Part shown: piece after piece, positions 16,757 through 25,852 of the stretch
How positions within the stretch are numbered: the first letter of the stretch is position 1
How the letters are laid out: every line of letters begins with the position of its first letter
Translations under genes and position numbers: made by a program
NCBI GenBank assembly: GCA_934591895.1
Contig: CAKTPP010000004.1
Coordinates: 139,746-203,745, forward strand
Direction of reading: 5' to 3'
DNA: 64,000 bases
Origin: an uncultured Oscillospiraceae bacterium
GTDB taxonomy: Bacteria; Bacillota; Clostridia; Oscillospirales; Oscillospiraceae
The notes under the pieces: model-generated
The model's input: only the letters and a program-made list of their open reading frames with translations
What the model was told of the DNA's origin: nothing
Database searches by the model: none

Positions 16757-17683
16757 ATGCAATGGATCGAAGTGTCCGTCCCCACCCGCAGCGATGAGAT
16801 CGACGACGTCTGCGCACAGCTGGCCGAGCTGGGCGCCGGCGGCATGGTCGTGGAGGACGAGGCGGATTTTCAGCAGTTTCTGGAGCACAACCACCAGTAT
16901 TGGGACTACGTTGACGATGCGCTCGAGGCGCAGTTTCGCGGCGTGTCGCGCATCAAGTTCTACCTCCCGGACGATGACGACGGGCGCGCGCAGCTGGAGA
17001 CCATCCGCGCCGGCATCGGCCGCGAGCTGACGACTGCGACCGTGCGCGACAGCGACTGGGAGAACAACTGGCGGCAGTACTACCAGCCGATCGAGGTCGG
17101 CGAAAAGCTCGTCGTCGTGCCCGAGTGGCTCGATGCGCCGGCGGACGGCCGCGTCGCGCTGCGGCTCGATCCGGGGCTCATCTTCGGCACGGGCAGCCAC
17201 CCCACAACGCGCATGTGCCTCGCCGCGCTCGAGCAGTATGCCGGCGCGGGCAGGACCGCGCTCGACCTCGGCTGCGGCAGCGGCATCCTCGGCATCGGCG
17301 CGCTGCTGCTCGGCTGCGCGCACGTCACCGGCTGCGACATCGACCCCAAGGCGCCCGAGGTCGCGGCGGGCAACGCCGCGCTCAACGGCTTTGCGGACGA
17401 CCGGTTCACCGTCTGCGCCGGCGACATCCTCGCCGACGCCGGACTGCGCCGGCATCTCGGCACGGGGTATGATCTCGTGCTGGCAAACATCGTGTCCGAT
17501 GTCATCATCCCGCTGGCCGCGCACGCCCCGGCGTTTCTCGCCCCGGGCGGCACGTTCATCTGCTCGGGCATCATCGACGGGCGCGAGGACGAGGTGCGCG
17601 CCGCCATCGAGCGCGCGGGCTTCACGGTCACGGCGCACGACAGCCTTGAGGAGTGGCACTGCTTCACGGCTACGCTTGCGTGA
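16757..17683 (+). CDS. prmA: Ribosomal protein L11 methyltransferase
   Basis: This 308-residue SAM-dependent enzyme trimethylates ribosomal protein L11. The N-terminal substrate-recognition domain (MQWIEVSVPTRSDEIDDV, GAGGMVVEDE) leads to the Rossmann methyltransferase with ALDLGCGSGILGIGALLLG (SAM-binding motif I) and LVLANIVSDVIIPL (motif IV). The ATG at 16757 follows AAAGGAGC at 7 bases. The much longer upstream frame reads through the promoter and was rejected. Confidence 0.96.
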   Translation: MQWIEVSVPTRSDEIDDVCAQLAELGAGGMVVEDEADFQQFLEHNHQYWDYVDDALEAQFRGVSRIKFYLPDDDDGRAQLETIRAGIGRELTTATVRDSDWENNWRQYYQPIEVGEKLVVVPEWLDAPADGRVALRLDPGLIFGTGSHPTTRMCLAALEQYAGAGRTALDLGCGSGILGIGALLLGCAHVTGCDIDPKAPEVAAGNAALNGFADDRFTVCAGDILADAGLRRHLGTGYDLVLANIVSDVIIPLAAHAPAFLAPGGTFICSGIIDGREDEVRAAIERAGFTVTAHDSLEEWHCFTATLA

Positions 17684-17773
17684 CGATGCGGCTGGCAGCC
17701 TGAACAAACACGAAACCATCTTTTTATGCACTTTGACCGGCGCGGCGCGCCGGTTCGGAAAGAGAGAACTGCG

Positions 17774-19057
17774 ATGAAGTATGCTTTTGACAACGCGAGC
17801 CTGATCGACGGCACGCAGGATATGCACGTGCAGCCGGGGCTGTGCGTGCTCACGGACGGCGAGACGATCACGGACATCGTGCCCGCCGGCACCGCGCCGG
17901 ACGGTTACCGGCGCATCGACCTGCACGGGCGCTACCTGCTGCCGGGCCTGATCAACATGCACGTGCATCTGGCCGGAAACGGCAAGATCCAGAAAAAGCA
18001 GCGCGACCTGGAGACGCTCGTGCGCCGCATCCTTTCAAACCCCGTCTCGCGCGCGGTGGCCTACCGCATGGTGTGCTCCTTTGCGCACACCGAGCTGCTC
18101 GGCGGCGTGACGACGATCCGCACCGTCGGCGGACTGGACACGTTCGACACGCGCCTGCGCGACGAGATCCGTGCCGGCCGCCGCATCGGGCCGCGCGTGC
18201 TCGCGGCGAACGAGGCCATCTCCGTCCCCGGCGGGCACATGGCGGGCTCGGTCGCCATCGCGGCCAGGACCGTTGACGAGGCGCTCGCACAGGTCGACGC
18301 CGTGCACGCGCAGGGCGCAGACCTCGTCAAGCTCATGATCACCGGCGGCGTCATGGACGCGAAGGAACGCGGCGTGCCCGGCGAGGTGAAGATGCCGGCC
18401 GGGATGGTGCGCGCCGTGTGCGACCGGGCGCACGCGCTCGGCTACACCGTGGCGGCGCATACCGAGTCCACGGAGGGCGTGCGCATCGCGCTGCAAAACG
18501 GCGTCGATTCCATCGAGCACGGCGCAAAGCCGGATGAAGAAATTCTGCGCCTGTTTCACGAGCGGGGCGCGTTCTTGTGCGTGACGCTCTCGCCCGCGCT
18601 GCCGTACGCGCTCTTCGACCGCTCGGTCACGCACCTGACCGAGGTCGAGCAGTTCAACGGCAACGTGGTCTTCGAGGGCATGGTCGCGTGCGCGAAGGCC
18701 GCGCTCGCGCACGACATCCCCGTCGTGCTTGGCAACGACGTCGGCTGCCAGTGGATCGCGCAGTACGACTTCTGGCGCGAGCTGTGCTACTTCCACAAGT
18801 ACGCCGGCGCGTCCACTGCCTGCGCGCTCTACTGCGCCACCGGGCAGGCCGCGCGGCTGGCGGGCCTCGGCGACGTGACCGGCACGCTCCGCCCCGGTCT
18901 GTGCGCCGATATGCTCGTCACGAGCGAAAACCCGCTCGAAGATCTGCGCGCGCTGCGCACGCTCGACATGGTCGTCGCACGCGGCCGGATCATCGACCGC
19001 CCGCGCCCGAAGCGCAATGCCCGGCTCGACGCCGGTCTCGACCCCCTGCTCGCCTGA
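17774..19057 (+). CDS. Metal-dependent amidohydrolase
   Basis: The product is 427 residues. It shows the full amidohydrolase metal-site set: HVH in LPGLINMHVHLAG (about residues 60-70), a Lys in DLVKLMITGGVMD, His in YTVAAHTEST, His in VDSIEHGA, and Asp in VLGNDVGCQ. The beta-sandwich parts at both ends (TDGETITDIVPAG and ADMLVTSENPLEDLRAL) fit the imidazolonepropionase/prolidase-like branch. Substrates in this branch include imidazolones and X-Pro dipeptides; the actual one cannot be told. It is followed 34 bases on by a SulP transporter. Confidence 0.92.
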   Translation: MKYAFDNASLIDGTQDMHVQPGLCVLTDGETITDIVPAGTAPDGYRRIDLHGRYLLPGLINMHVHLAGNGKIQKKQRDLETLVRRILSNPVSRAVAYRMVCSFAHTELLGGVTTIRTVGGLDTFDTRLRDEIRAGRRIGPRVLAANEAISVPGGHMAGSVAIAARTVDEALAQVDAVHAQGADLVKLMITGGVMDAKERGVPGEVKMPAGMVRAVCDRAHALGYTVAAHTESTEGVRIALQNGVDSIEHGAKPDEEILRLFHERGAFLCVTLSPALPYALFDRSVTHLTEVEQFNGNVVFEGMVACAKAALAHDIPVVLGNDVGCQWIAQYDFWRELCYFHKYAGASTACALYCATGQAARLAGLGDVTGTLRPGLCADMLVTSENPLEDLRALRTLDMVVARGRIIDRPRPKRNARLDAGLDPLLA

Positions 19058-19091
19058 GCGGGCGCATACCTTATATAATTCAGGTGATGTT

Positions 19092-21617
19092 ATGAAAGCG
19101 CTCTCACAACCGCTGTTTGCCTCCCTGCATGGCTATGACCGGCAGCAGCTCGGGCCGGATCTGTTCTCCGGCGTGCTCATTGCGCTGCTGTCCATCCCGA
19201 TCTCCATGGGCTATGCCCAGCTGGCGGGTCTGCCGCCGGTCTACGGTCTGTACGGGTCGCTGATCCCGATCCTGCTCTTTGCGATGCTCAGCACGACGCG
19301 GGAATTCATCTTCGGCGTGGATGCCGCGCCCGCCGCCATGATCGGCGCGGTGCTCGCGTCGCTCGGCGTCACGTCCGGCAGCGCGGAGGCCATGCGCATC
19401 GTGCCGGTGCTGACGCTCTACGCCGCGCTGTGGCTGGCGGTGTTCGCGCTCGTGCGCGCGGACAGGGCCGTCGATTACATCTCCGAGCCCGTCATGGGCG
19501 GGTTCATCAGCGGCGTCTGCTGCGAGATCATCCTCATGCAGGTGCCGAAGCTGCTCGGCTCGGGCACGGGCACGGGCGAGCTGTTCGAGCTGCTGGGGCA
19601 TATTTTTGACGCGGCAAAGTCCGTCAATCCGATGACCGCCGTGCTCGGCTTTGCAACGCTTGCGATCCTGCTGCTCGCGCCGCGCAAGTGGCCGAAGGTG
19701 CCGTGGGTGCTGGTGATGATGGTGCTCGGCGGGCTGCTCGGCGCGTTTGCGCCGCTGGCCGACCGGGGCGTCGCGCTGCTGGCCGCCGTGCCGCGCGGCT
19801 TGCCGAAGCTCATGCTGCCGGACCTCACGGCGCTGCCGTTTACCAAGGCGCTCGTGGCGGCGCTGCCGGTCGCGGCCGTGATCCTGGCCGAGACGCTGCT
19901 GGCCTCGTCCGGCACGGCGCAGAAAAACGGCTACCGGCTCAACGGCCGCCGCGAGATCGCGGCCTATGCCGTGTGCAACGTTGCCGCAGGACTCGTCGGC
20001 TGCTGCGTCGTGTCGGGCAGCGTGTCGCGCACGGCGGTCAACGAGCGCAACGGCGGCAAAACGCAGCTCGTGTCCGTCACGGCGAGCGTGACCATGCTGC
20101 TCGTGCTGCTCTTCGCCACGCCGCTCATCCGGTTTCTGCCCGTGCCGGTGCTGACGGCCATCGTCGTCAACGCGCTCATCGGGGCGACGGAGTTCGGCAT
20201 CGCGCGGCGGCTCTGGCGCGTCAACCGCGTGGAGCTCGGCATCTTCACCGGGGCGTTTCTCGGCGTGCTGCTGCTCGGCGCGATCAAGGGCGTGCTCGTG
20301 GGCATGGTGCTGTCGTTTGTCGACGTGCTCATGCGCGCGGCCGCGCCGCAGCGCACCTTCCTCGGCACGCTGCCGGGCAAGTCCGGCTTCTTCCCGATCG
20401 ACCGCGTCAGCGGGGTGCAGCCGCTGCCGCACATCGTGCTCTACCGCTTCAGCGGCAGCCTGTTTTTTGCAAACATCCGCCGCTTTCAGGAGGACATTGA
20501 GGGCGCGCTGCAGCCCGACACGCAGGCCGTCATCGTCGACGGCAGCGCCGTCGTGAGCGTGGACATCACCGCCTGCGACCGGCTCGTCGCGCTCAACCGC
20601 AAGCTGCGCGCGCAGGGCGTGCGCTTTTATCTGACCGAGCACATCGGCGAGGTCAACGACCAGCTGCGGCACTTTGAGGCCGGCGAGCTCATCGAGACCG
20701 GCGCCGTGCGCCGCACGATCCGCGGCGCGCTGCGCGACGCCGGTGTGACCCTCGATCCCGGCAGCTCGTATCAGCAGATCCCCGACAACATGGACGACAT
20801 CCGCCAGCTGCAGGAGCTTGAGTGGCTCTACGGCGCGGACGCGGAGGTGCAGATCGAGCGCAACGTCCAGCTCATGCTCGCGCGCATGCGCACAACGGAC
20901 GACGTGAGCGCACGCCGCGCCATGCTCGAGCACTTCCTCAACGAGGACTTCCACTTCGGCAGCATCGACACCGACGAGGTGCTGCTGCATCTCGAGGGGC
21001 ACACGGACGAGCTGGCCGCGCTGCTCGGCAACTCCGAGGACGACGTGTTCACCGATCTCGAGGTCGAGCGCGACAGCCTCATCGACCGCGTCGAGCAGGA
21101 CTATCCCGAGCTGGTCGAGCACGTGCGCGAGCGCCGCGACCACCTCGACCACGATTTCCACGCCAACCACCCCTCGAGCGCCGCGCGCATCGACGCCCGC
21201 CGGCAGCAGCTGCGCGCACGCATCGAGCGCGAGCGCGCCGAACGCGGCGAGCGCCGCGCCCAGCATCAGGCCGAGCTGCTTGAGCGGCATGAGCAGCACG
21301 CCGCCGCGCATCAGGAGCGGCACGAGCAGCACGCCACCGAGCAGCAGCTGCGCCATGAGCGGCAGCTCGAGGAGCGGCTGCGCCGTCAGGCGGAGGAGCA
21401 GGTCGCGCGCGAGCAGCGGCAGGCGGCCGAGCTGGCCAGGAAGGCGCAGCGCGCGGCCGAGCGTGCACGCCGCCACGCGGAGCACTCCGCCGAGCATGCG
21501 CAAAAGCACGCCGAGGATCTCGCGCGCAAGGTGCAGCGCCACGCCGAGCACAAGGCCGAGCGCCTCGAGCGGCACGCCGGGCACAAGGCAAAGCACAGGC
21601 ACGACGGCGAGGACTGA
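19092..21617 (+). CDS. SulP-family anion transporter with STAS domain and a long His-rich charged tail
   Basis: The product is 841 residues. Residues 1-425 are the SLC26/SulP membrane domain: PLFASLHGYDRQQLGPDLFS, then IPISMGYAQLAGLPPVYGLY, FGVDAAPAAMIGAVL, and further hydrophobic helices. Residues 450-545 are a STAS domain (IVLYRFSGSLFFANIRRFQ, VDGSAVVSVDITA). The family moves sulfate, bicarbonate or other anions. The last 280 residues are not part of the family. An acidic helical linker is followed by about 125 residues of Arg/Glu/Ala/His heptad-like sequence holding 17 histidines, ending KAKHRHDGED. The tail is cytoplasmic by topology and may be a coiled coil that binds metal or oligomerises. 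Confidence 0.92.
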   Translation: MKALSQPLFASLHGYDRQQLGPDLFSGVLIALLSIPISMGYAQLAGLPPVYGLYGSLIPILLFAMLSTTREFIFGVDAAPAAMIGAVLASLGVTSGSAEAMRIVPVLTLYAALWLAVFALVRADRAVDYISEPVMGGFISGVCCEIILMQVPKLLGSGTGTGELFELLGHIFDAAKSVNPMTAVLGFATLAILLLAPRKWPKVPWVLVMMVLGGLLGAFAPLADRGVALLAAVPRGLPKLMLPDLTALPFTKALVAALPVAAVILAETLLASSGTAQKNGYRLNGRREIAAYAVCNVAAGLVGCCVVSGSVSRTAVNERNGGKTQLVSVTASVTMLLVLLFATPLIRFLPVPVLTAIVVNALIGATEFGIARRLWRVNRVELGIFTGAFLGVLLLGAIKGVLVGMVLSFVDVLMRAAAPQRTFLGTLPGKSGFFPIDRVSGVQPLPHIVLYRFSGSLFFANIRRFQEDIEGALQPDTQAVIVDGSAVVSVDITACDRLVALNRKLRAQGVRFYLTEHIGEVNDQLRHFEAGELIETGAVRRTIRGALRDAGVTLDPGSSYQQIPDNMDDIRQLQELEWLYGADAEVQIERNVQLMLARMRTTDDVSARRAMLEHFLNEDFHFGSIDTDEVLLHLEGHTDELAALLGNSEDDVFTDLEVERDSLIDRVEQDYPELVEHVRERRDHLDHDFHANHPSSAARIDARRQQLRARIERERAERGERRAQHQAELLERHEQHAAAHQERHEQHATEQQLRHERQLEERLRRQAEEQVAREQRQAAELARKAQRAAERARRHAEHSAEHAQKHAEDLARKVQRHAEHKAERLERHAGHKAKHRHDGED

Positions 21618-21660
21618 GCGCCGCGCACGCAGACGGCTTTCGTCACAGGAGACCGATACC

Positions 21661-21766
21661 CGTCGAAAAATGAGTTTACATAATTCCGATACCCGTTCGA
21701 CACATTCCACCAGTCGAAGACGGGCGAGAAAATTTGGATTTCTCCGAATCTTTGTGCTTTTCGACG
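21661..21766 (+). promoter_or_regulatory. spo0A control region with multiple 0A boxes and a candidate sigma-H promoter
   Basis: One exact Spo0A site (TTCGACA, 21696-21702) is surrounded by three 6-of-7 matches to TGTCGAA or its complement (21661-21667, 21712-21718, 21760-21766). A sigma-H-like pair lies among them: GAGAAAATT (21726-21734) and CCGAATCTT (21744-21752). A further TAAAAT at 21843 could serve a vegetative promoter. The AT-rich 300-base region holds no other gene. The pattern fits autoregulation of spo0A as in Bacillus. Confidence 0.65.
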
Positions 21767-21925
21767 AAGCGTATCACATTATGTCAACAGAAAGTTGGGT
21801 TTATTCGCCAAGAACCACACGATTCCAGCATCCCAAACATGGTAAAATATCCGCGCAAGACAGGGAAAACGAGCGGTTCGTCAGACAGCTGACCGCAAGC
21901 CCGAAATTTTGCAGAGGAGAGAGTT

Positions 21926-22708
21926 ATGGAAACAAAAATCAGTGTACTGGTGGCAGAGCCCAGTGAGGAATACCGTGCAGCCTATGCCAAGGCCATCGCC
22001 CGGGAAGCGGACATGGAGCTGGTCGCGCAGACGGACAACGGGCTGCGCGCGGAGGCACTCGTCGACGAATTTCAACCCGATGTGGTGGTGCTCGATCTCG
22101 TGCTGGCGAGTGTCGACGGCATGTCGCTGCTGGCACGGCTGCAGACCAAGGAGAAGCCGCCGCGCGTGATCGTTACATCCGCGATCTACAACGACGAGGT
22201 TCTCATGGAGTGTGCCGACCTCGGCACGATGTACTTCATGCAAAAGCCGGTCGACCCGCCGCTGCTCGTGTACCGCATCCGGCAGACCGCGCGTCCGCGC
22301 CGCCGCACCGGCAGCCTGTGCGCACAGCTTGAGGCGAGCGAGCCCGTGCCCACGCTTGAGAGCGTTGTCACCGACGTCATCCACGAGATCGGCGTCCCGG
22401 CGCACATCAAGGGCTATCAATACCTGCGCGAGGCGATCATGCTGGCCATCGACGACATGGATGTCATCAATTCCGTGACCAAGGTGCTCTACCCTGAGGT
22501 CGCGCGCAAGTTCAACACCACGCCCTCGCGCGTTGAGCGCGCCATACGCCACGCGATCGAGGTCGCGTGGGATCGCGGCGATCTGGAGACGCTGCAGAAG
22601 TTTTTCGGCTACACGGTCTCGAACATCAAGGGCAAGCCGACGAATTCGGAGTTTATCGCCATGATCGCCGACTGCCTGAGTCTGCGGCAGAAGCAGAGCG
22701 CGTGCTGA
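21926..22708 (+). CDS. spo0A: Stage 0 sporulation master regulator Spo0A
   Basis: This 260-residue response regulator controls entry into sporulation. Residues 1-120 are the receiver, with the phospho-acceptor Asp in [14 protein letters not shown] and the conserved Lys in MQKPVD. The C-terminal effector domain (about 150-260) has the family hallmark [20 protein letters not shown] followed by [12 protein letters not shown], the helix-turn-helix that reads 0A boxes. The ATG has GAGGAGAG upstream. Unlike in many Clostridia it does not follow spoIVB here; a SulP gene precedes it. Confidence 0.98.
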   Translation: METKISVLVAEPSEEYRAAYAKAIAREADMELVAQTDNGLRAEALVDEFQPDVVVLDLVLASVDGMSLLARLQTKEKPPRVIVTSAIYNDEVLMECADLGTMYFMQKPVDPPLLVYRIRQTARPRRRTGSLCAQLEASEPVPTLESVVTDVIHEIGVPAHIKGYQYLREAIMLAIDDMDVINSVTKVLYPEVARKFNTTPSRVERAIRHAIEVAWDRGDLETLQKFFGYTVSNIKGKPTNSEFIAMIADCLSLRQKQSAC

Positions 22709-22737
22709 CGCGCGGCATGGATGACAGAGGGATGCAA

Positions 22738-22770
22738 AGCGCCCCCGAACCGGAATGGTTCGGGGGCGCT
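22738..22770 (+). terminator. spo0A terminator hairpin; left copy of a duplicated hairpin
   Basis: A 14-bp AGCGCCCCCGAACC/GGTTCGGGGGCGCT stem is 29/30 identical to 22864-22893. Confidence 0.85.
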
Positions 22771-22863
22771 TTCTGCCAAAAAAGCAGTGCGTTTTTGACA
22801 GAAGAGTTTGCAGCCTGACTGCGGCGGCGAAACTCTGCGAGGCTGTTTGCCGATCAAAACATT
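22771..22863 (-). repeat. Dispersed hairpin repeat, copy 6 (short form)
   Basis: It fills the space between two copies of the same hairpin. In minus-strand orientation the CCTCGCAGAGTTTCGCC start and the GCAGTCAGGCTGC plus TGTCAAAAACGC end are present. Hairpins b and most of c are missing, so this is an internally deleted copy. Confidence 0.75.
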
Positions 22864-22893
22864 GCCCCCGAACCGGAACGGTTCGGGGGCGCT
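22864..22893 (-). terminator. Right copy of the duplicated hairpin; terminator of the large surface-protein gene
   Basis: The GCCCCCGAACC arm matches 22741-22770 with one mismatch in the loop. It lies 40 bases past the stop of the convergent gene. Confidence 0.8.
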
Positions 22894-22932
22894 CAATGTC
22901 TGTGTTTCGATCTCAGGGCGTCCTGCCCGGGC

Positions 22933-25626
22933 TCAGCGGCTCGGGAACAGGGCGAGGAAATCATCGAGGCTGCGGTAGCTGCCGCCCTGCGGCGCAAGAT
23001 CCGGCGCGGCGGCATAGGCGCTGCCCGGCACGGCCGTGACGGCGAGGCTGGCCGCATCGACCTGCGTGCGCAGCGTGATCCGGCTCGGCGTGAGCGAGAT
23101 GTACAGCGGCGAGGCCGCGATGTCCGCCGTGATGTTCAGCGCACCGTCGGCATAGCCGAAGTCCGAGATCGCGCCGACGACGCTCGCAAACGACAGGTGC
23201 TCGAAGAAGTAGGTGTACGCCTCGATGGTGTCCTGCACCGTCTGGCGGTCGACGCCCGGCGTGACGGTGAGCACGGCGTAGAGCGCGCGCTCGAGCGAAT
23301 CCATCGACGCCGTGACGTGGTGCCAGCCGTAGTCGATGTACACGCGGTCGTTCCAGAACGTGACGGTCAGGTCGCGGCCGAGGATCTGCGACACGGCGCG
23401 CGCCGCGACGGGCTTGCCGAACGAGAGCACGACGTCGGTGTCAAGGCTGTAGCCGTTGACGCTCACCGTCGCGTCCATACCCATGGCCTGCGCGCCGACA
23501 TAGCGCTCGAGCACGGGGGCAAAGGGCTGCAGCTGCGAGAGCGTGACGTAGTTTCCGCTCGTGGGGCTGAGCGCGGTGCCGCTGCCGGATGTGCCGGTGA
23601 TCGTCACGCGCACCGTCCAGCCCGCGGCCGCGACCGTTACGCTGTCGGCCGAGAGGGCGGCGGACACGTCCGTGCCCGCGATGTTCAGCTGCGCGTGCAG
23701 GGCGTTGTCCGACCACGTCAGGCTGCGGACGCTGTCGACGGCGGACTGCGGCGTGAGCTCACGGAAAAACTGCGCATAGGCGCTGCCCGCGGCGTCTGCG
23801 CCGCTCGCACCGGCGAGCTTGCCCGCCCATGCGACGAGCTCACGGATCTCGCTGTCCGTGCCGCTGACGTGGATGCTGCCGGCGGAGACATAGACCGTGC
23901 TGCCGATGTATTCGGCGCGGATCGGCACGCCGTCGACCGTGGTCGTGAGCGCGGCGTCATAACCGCCGGAGGTCCTGGTTACGGTGGCCGTGCCGCTGAG
24001 ACTCAGCGGGCCGCTGAGCGCGACGTCGAAGGTCGCGGTCCTGGCGGTAGCCGCATCCATGAGGGGGCTGACGAGGCTCAGCGCGCCGGTCAGGTCGGTG
24101 TAGCCGTCGAGCGACTGCACCCGGAAGCCGCCGTAGTACGGCGTGGCCGCAATGCGCATACGCGCGCCGCCGATGTTGAGCGACACGTCCGCGCGCGTCA
24201 GGCGCAGCGCATCGGGATCGGTCAGATGCACCGTGCCGGAGATCATCGGGTCGTTGAGGCGGATGTTCATGCCGCCGGAGGTCTCCTGCATGGTGACGTT
24301 TTTGGTCAGCGCGGCCATGCCGGCGGAATCGAGCGAGATGTCCGGGATCTGCACGCCGAGGTAGCCCGCCACCGTGCGCGCCGCATCGAGCGTGTCGCTC
24401 GCGCGCAGAGCGATCTTCTGGCTGCCGAAGGCGATGTACACCCGCTCGTTGCTGTAGGCGGCGAAGAGGTCGACGCCCGCAACATTGCCGCGCAGCTGGA
24501 AGGCGGTCTGGTCGATATCGATATGTGCCGTCAGGCCGTAGGACTGGCCGTTCGCGCTGACGGTGATGCTGTAGTTCGGGGTGCGGCGGAAGAAGTCGCG
24601 CACCATGGCCTGCGTGTCCTGCCCGCCGTCGGAGAGCTTGCCGAGCTTGTTCGGGTCATACTCCGTAGCGAGATAGTGCTGGAACTCCGTCTGGTCGTCG
24701 GTCACGGCGCCGAAATCCGTGAACGTCTCCGTGAGCGTGCTCGTGCAGTTGAGGCTGCCGAGGCCGGACATGGACACGGAGTAGCTCTCCACGGTGTCCA
24801 TGCGCAGCAGATCCCAGTTGGCGTCGATCGTCCAGACCATGTGCACGGCCGTGAATTCGGGGTTTTTCGACGCGCCGCTGTACGTGCGCACCTGATGGCG
24901 GTAATATGCGCTCGCGCCCGTGGGCTCGAGATCAAAGGTAAGGGTATAGGTGCCGTCGTCATTGGCGGTCATGGTCGGGTTCTGCACCGTGTCCTGACTG
25001 ATGACGTAGTTGCTGAGGTTGCGCGGATCCTGCCCGTAGGCGTCCTGATAGTCCTGCTGCGAGATGGCCACGATCTGGTCGCTCCACGTCGCGCTGTCGG
25101 CGGAGACGGAGCTCGCCTTGCGCACGAGGATCGCGCCGTCCTTGAAATACTTCTGCTCGCCGAGCTTGACGAACATGCTCGTGCTGATTGCCTCGGTAAA
25201 GACGCTGTCGTCCGTCACGACGCGCACGTTGTGCACGTTCTGGTTGTAGTCGATGAAGCCGACCTTTGCCTTCGTCTGGCCGGTGGTCTCAGAGCGGTAG
25301 GTCTCCTGATCCATGACGCCGGTCGTAATATAAATGTTGTCCTCGGCGCTCTGGCCGGAGGGGTCGCCGTCCGGCCGCGCGAGCGTGGTGCTCGCCCCGC
25401 CGGCGCCGTCGTCGGTATCGACCGCACCGGGCAGCATTACCGCCGCCGCGATCGCCAGCGCCAGCAGCATGCCGCCGATGACATAGGTGCGCTTGCCGTG
25501 CTTGCGGCGCGTCGGCTGCGCGGCGCTCTCGGAGGGCACCAGTTCGCTGTCGGCAATATCCGGCGCGGTCTCGTCCGCCGTCGGCTTGCGCCGCCATGAC
25601 GGAAGACGGAAGCTTTGTTTGCGCAT
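22933..25626 (-). CDS. Large membrane-anchored extracellular protein of unknown function
   Basis: The product is 897 residues. The ATG giving MRKQSFRLPSWRRKP is 8 bases after GGAG. A basic cytoplasmic N-terminus of about 60 residues leads to one membrane segment (YVIGGMLLALAIAAAVMLPG). The remaining roughly 800 residues are Ser/Thr/Asp-rich, outside the cell. They contain repeated beta-strand modules of the type GxTVYVSAGSIHVSGTDSE, ERVYIAFGSQKIAL and DRVYIDYGWHHVTASMDS, each resembling a lipoprotein-like strand repeat. No enzyme motif is seen. It could be an envelope-sensing or scaffolding protein. It lies convergent to spo0A and divergent from the membrane HTH regulator. Confidence 0.8.
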   Translation of the reverse strand: MRKQSFRLPSWRRKPTADETAPDIADSELVPSESAAQPTRRKHGKRTYVIGGMLLALAIAAAVMLPGAVDTDDGAGGASTTLARPDGDPSGQSAEDNIYITTGVMDQETYRSETTGQTKAKVGFIDYNQNVHNVRVVTDDSVFTEAISTSMFVKLGEQKYFKDGAILVRKASSVSADSATWSDQIVAISQQDYQDAYGQDPRNLSNYVISQDTVQNPTMTANDDGTYTLTFDLEPTGASAYYRHQVRTYSGASKNPEFTAVHMVWTIDANWDLLRMDTVESYSVSMSGLGSLNCTSTLTETFTDFGAVTDDQTEFQHYLATEYDPNKLGKLSDGGQDTQAMVRDFFRRTPNYSITVSANGQSYGLTAHIDIDQTAFQLRGNVAGVDLFAAYSNERVYIAFGSQKIALRASDTLDAARTVAGYLGVQIPDISLDSAGMAALTKNVTMQETSGGMNIRLNDPMISGTVHLTDPDALRLTRADVSLNIGGARMRIAATPYYGGFRVQSLDGYTDLTGALSLVSPLMDAATARTATFDVALSGPLSLSGTATVTRTSGGYDAALTTTVDGVPIRAEYIGSTVYVSAGSIHVSGTDSEIRELVAWAGKLAGASGADAAGSAYAQFFRELTPQSAVDSVRSLTWSDNALHAQLNIAGTDVSAALSADSVTVAAAGWTVRVTITGTSGSGTALSPTSGNYVTLSQLQPFAPVLERYVGAQAMGMDATVSVNGYSLDTDVVLSFGKPVAARAVSQILGRDLTVTFWNDRVYIDYGWHHVTASMDSLERALYAVLTVTPGVDRQTVQDTIEAYTYFFEHLSFASVVGAISDFGYADGALNITADIAASPLYISLTPSRITLRTQVDAASLAVTAVPGSAYAAAPDLAPQGGSYRSLDDFLALFPSR

Positions 25627-25817
25627 ATATCTCAAACTCCTTCTCCTTGCGGGCAGCCCCGGCGTACACATCGTCAGGCAGCTCCCGGTTTTTTCTTGTT
25701 TTCATTATACGGCAAGGGGTTTGAAAACGCATCCTCCCGCCTTTCGACCGGTAGAAACGTTGAGAGAAGGCAATTCTACCGACGGGAGAATCCCTGTATC
25801 TGGGATTTTTGCCGGAC

Positions 25818-25846
25818 TTGCGGTGTGGCACGCGCTGTGGTATACT
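25818..25846 (+). promoter_or_regulatory. Promoter of the membrane HTH regulator, placed for a leaderless mRNA
   Basis: TTGCGG (25818-25823), 17 bases, then TATACT (25841-25846). The ATG begins only 7 bases after the -10 box, where transcription would start. No ribosome binding site precedes it. Confidence 0.6.
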
Positions 25847-25852
25847 CATAGC

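Noticed and set aside
19104..21710. Long minus-strand frame (868 codons) over the SulP gene
   Set aside because: Shadow of a transporter gene with recognised SulP and STAS motifs; its own translation shows no family features.
23197..25599. An 800-codon plus-strand frame over the surface-protein gene
   Set aside because: Same antisense shadow pattern: Arg/Val/His-rich low-complexity translation and no start signal, while the minus-strand frame has a membrane segment and good ribosome binding site.
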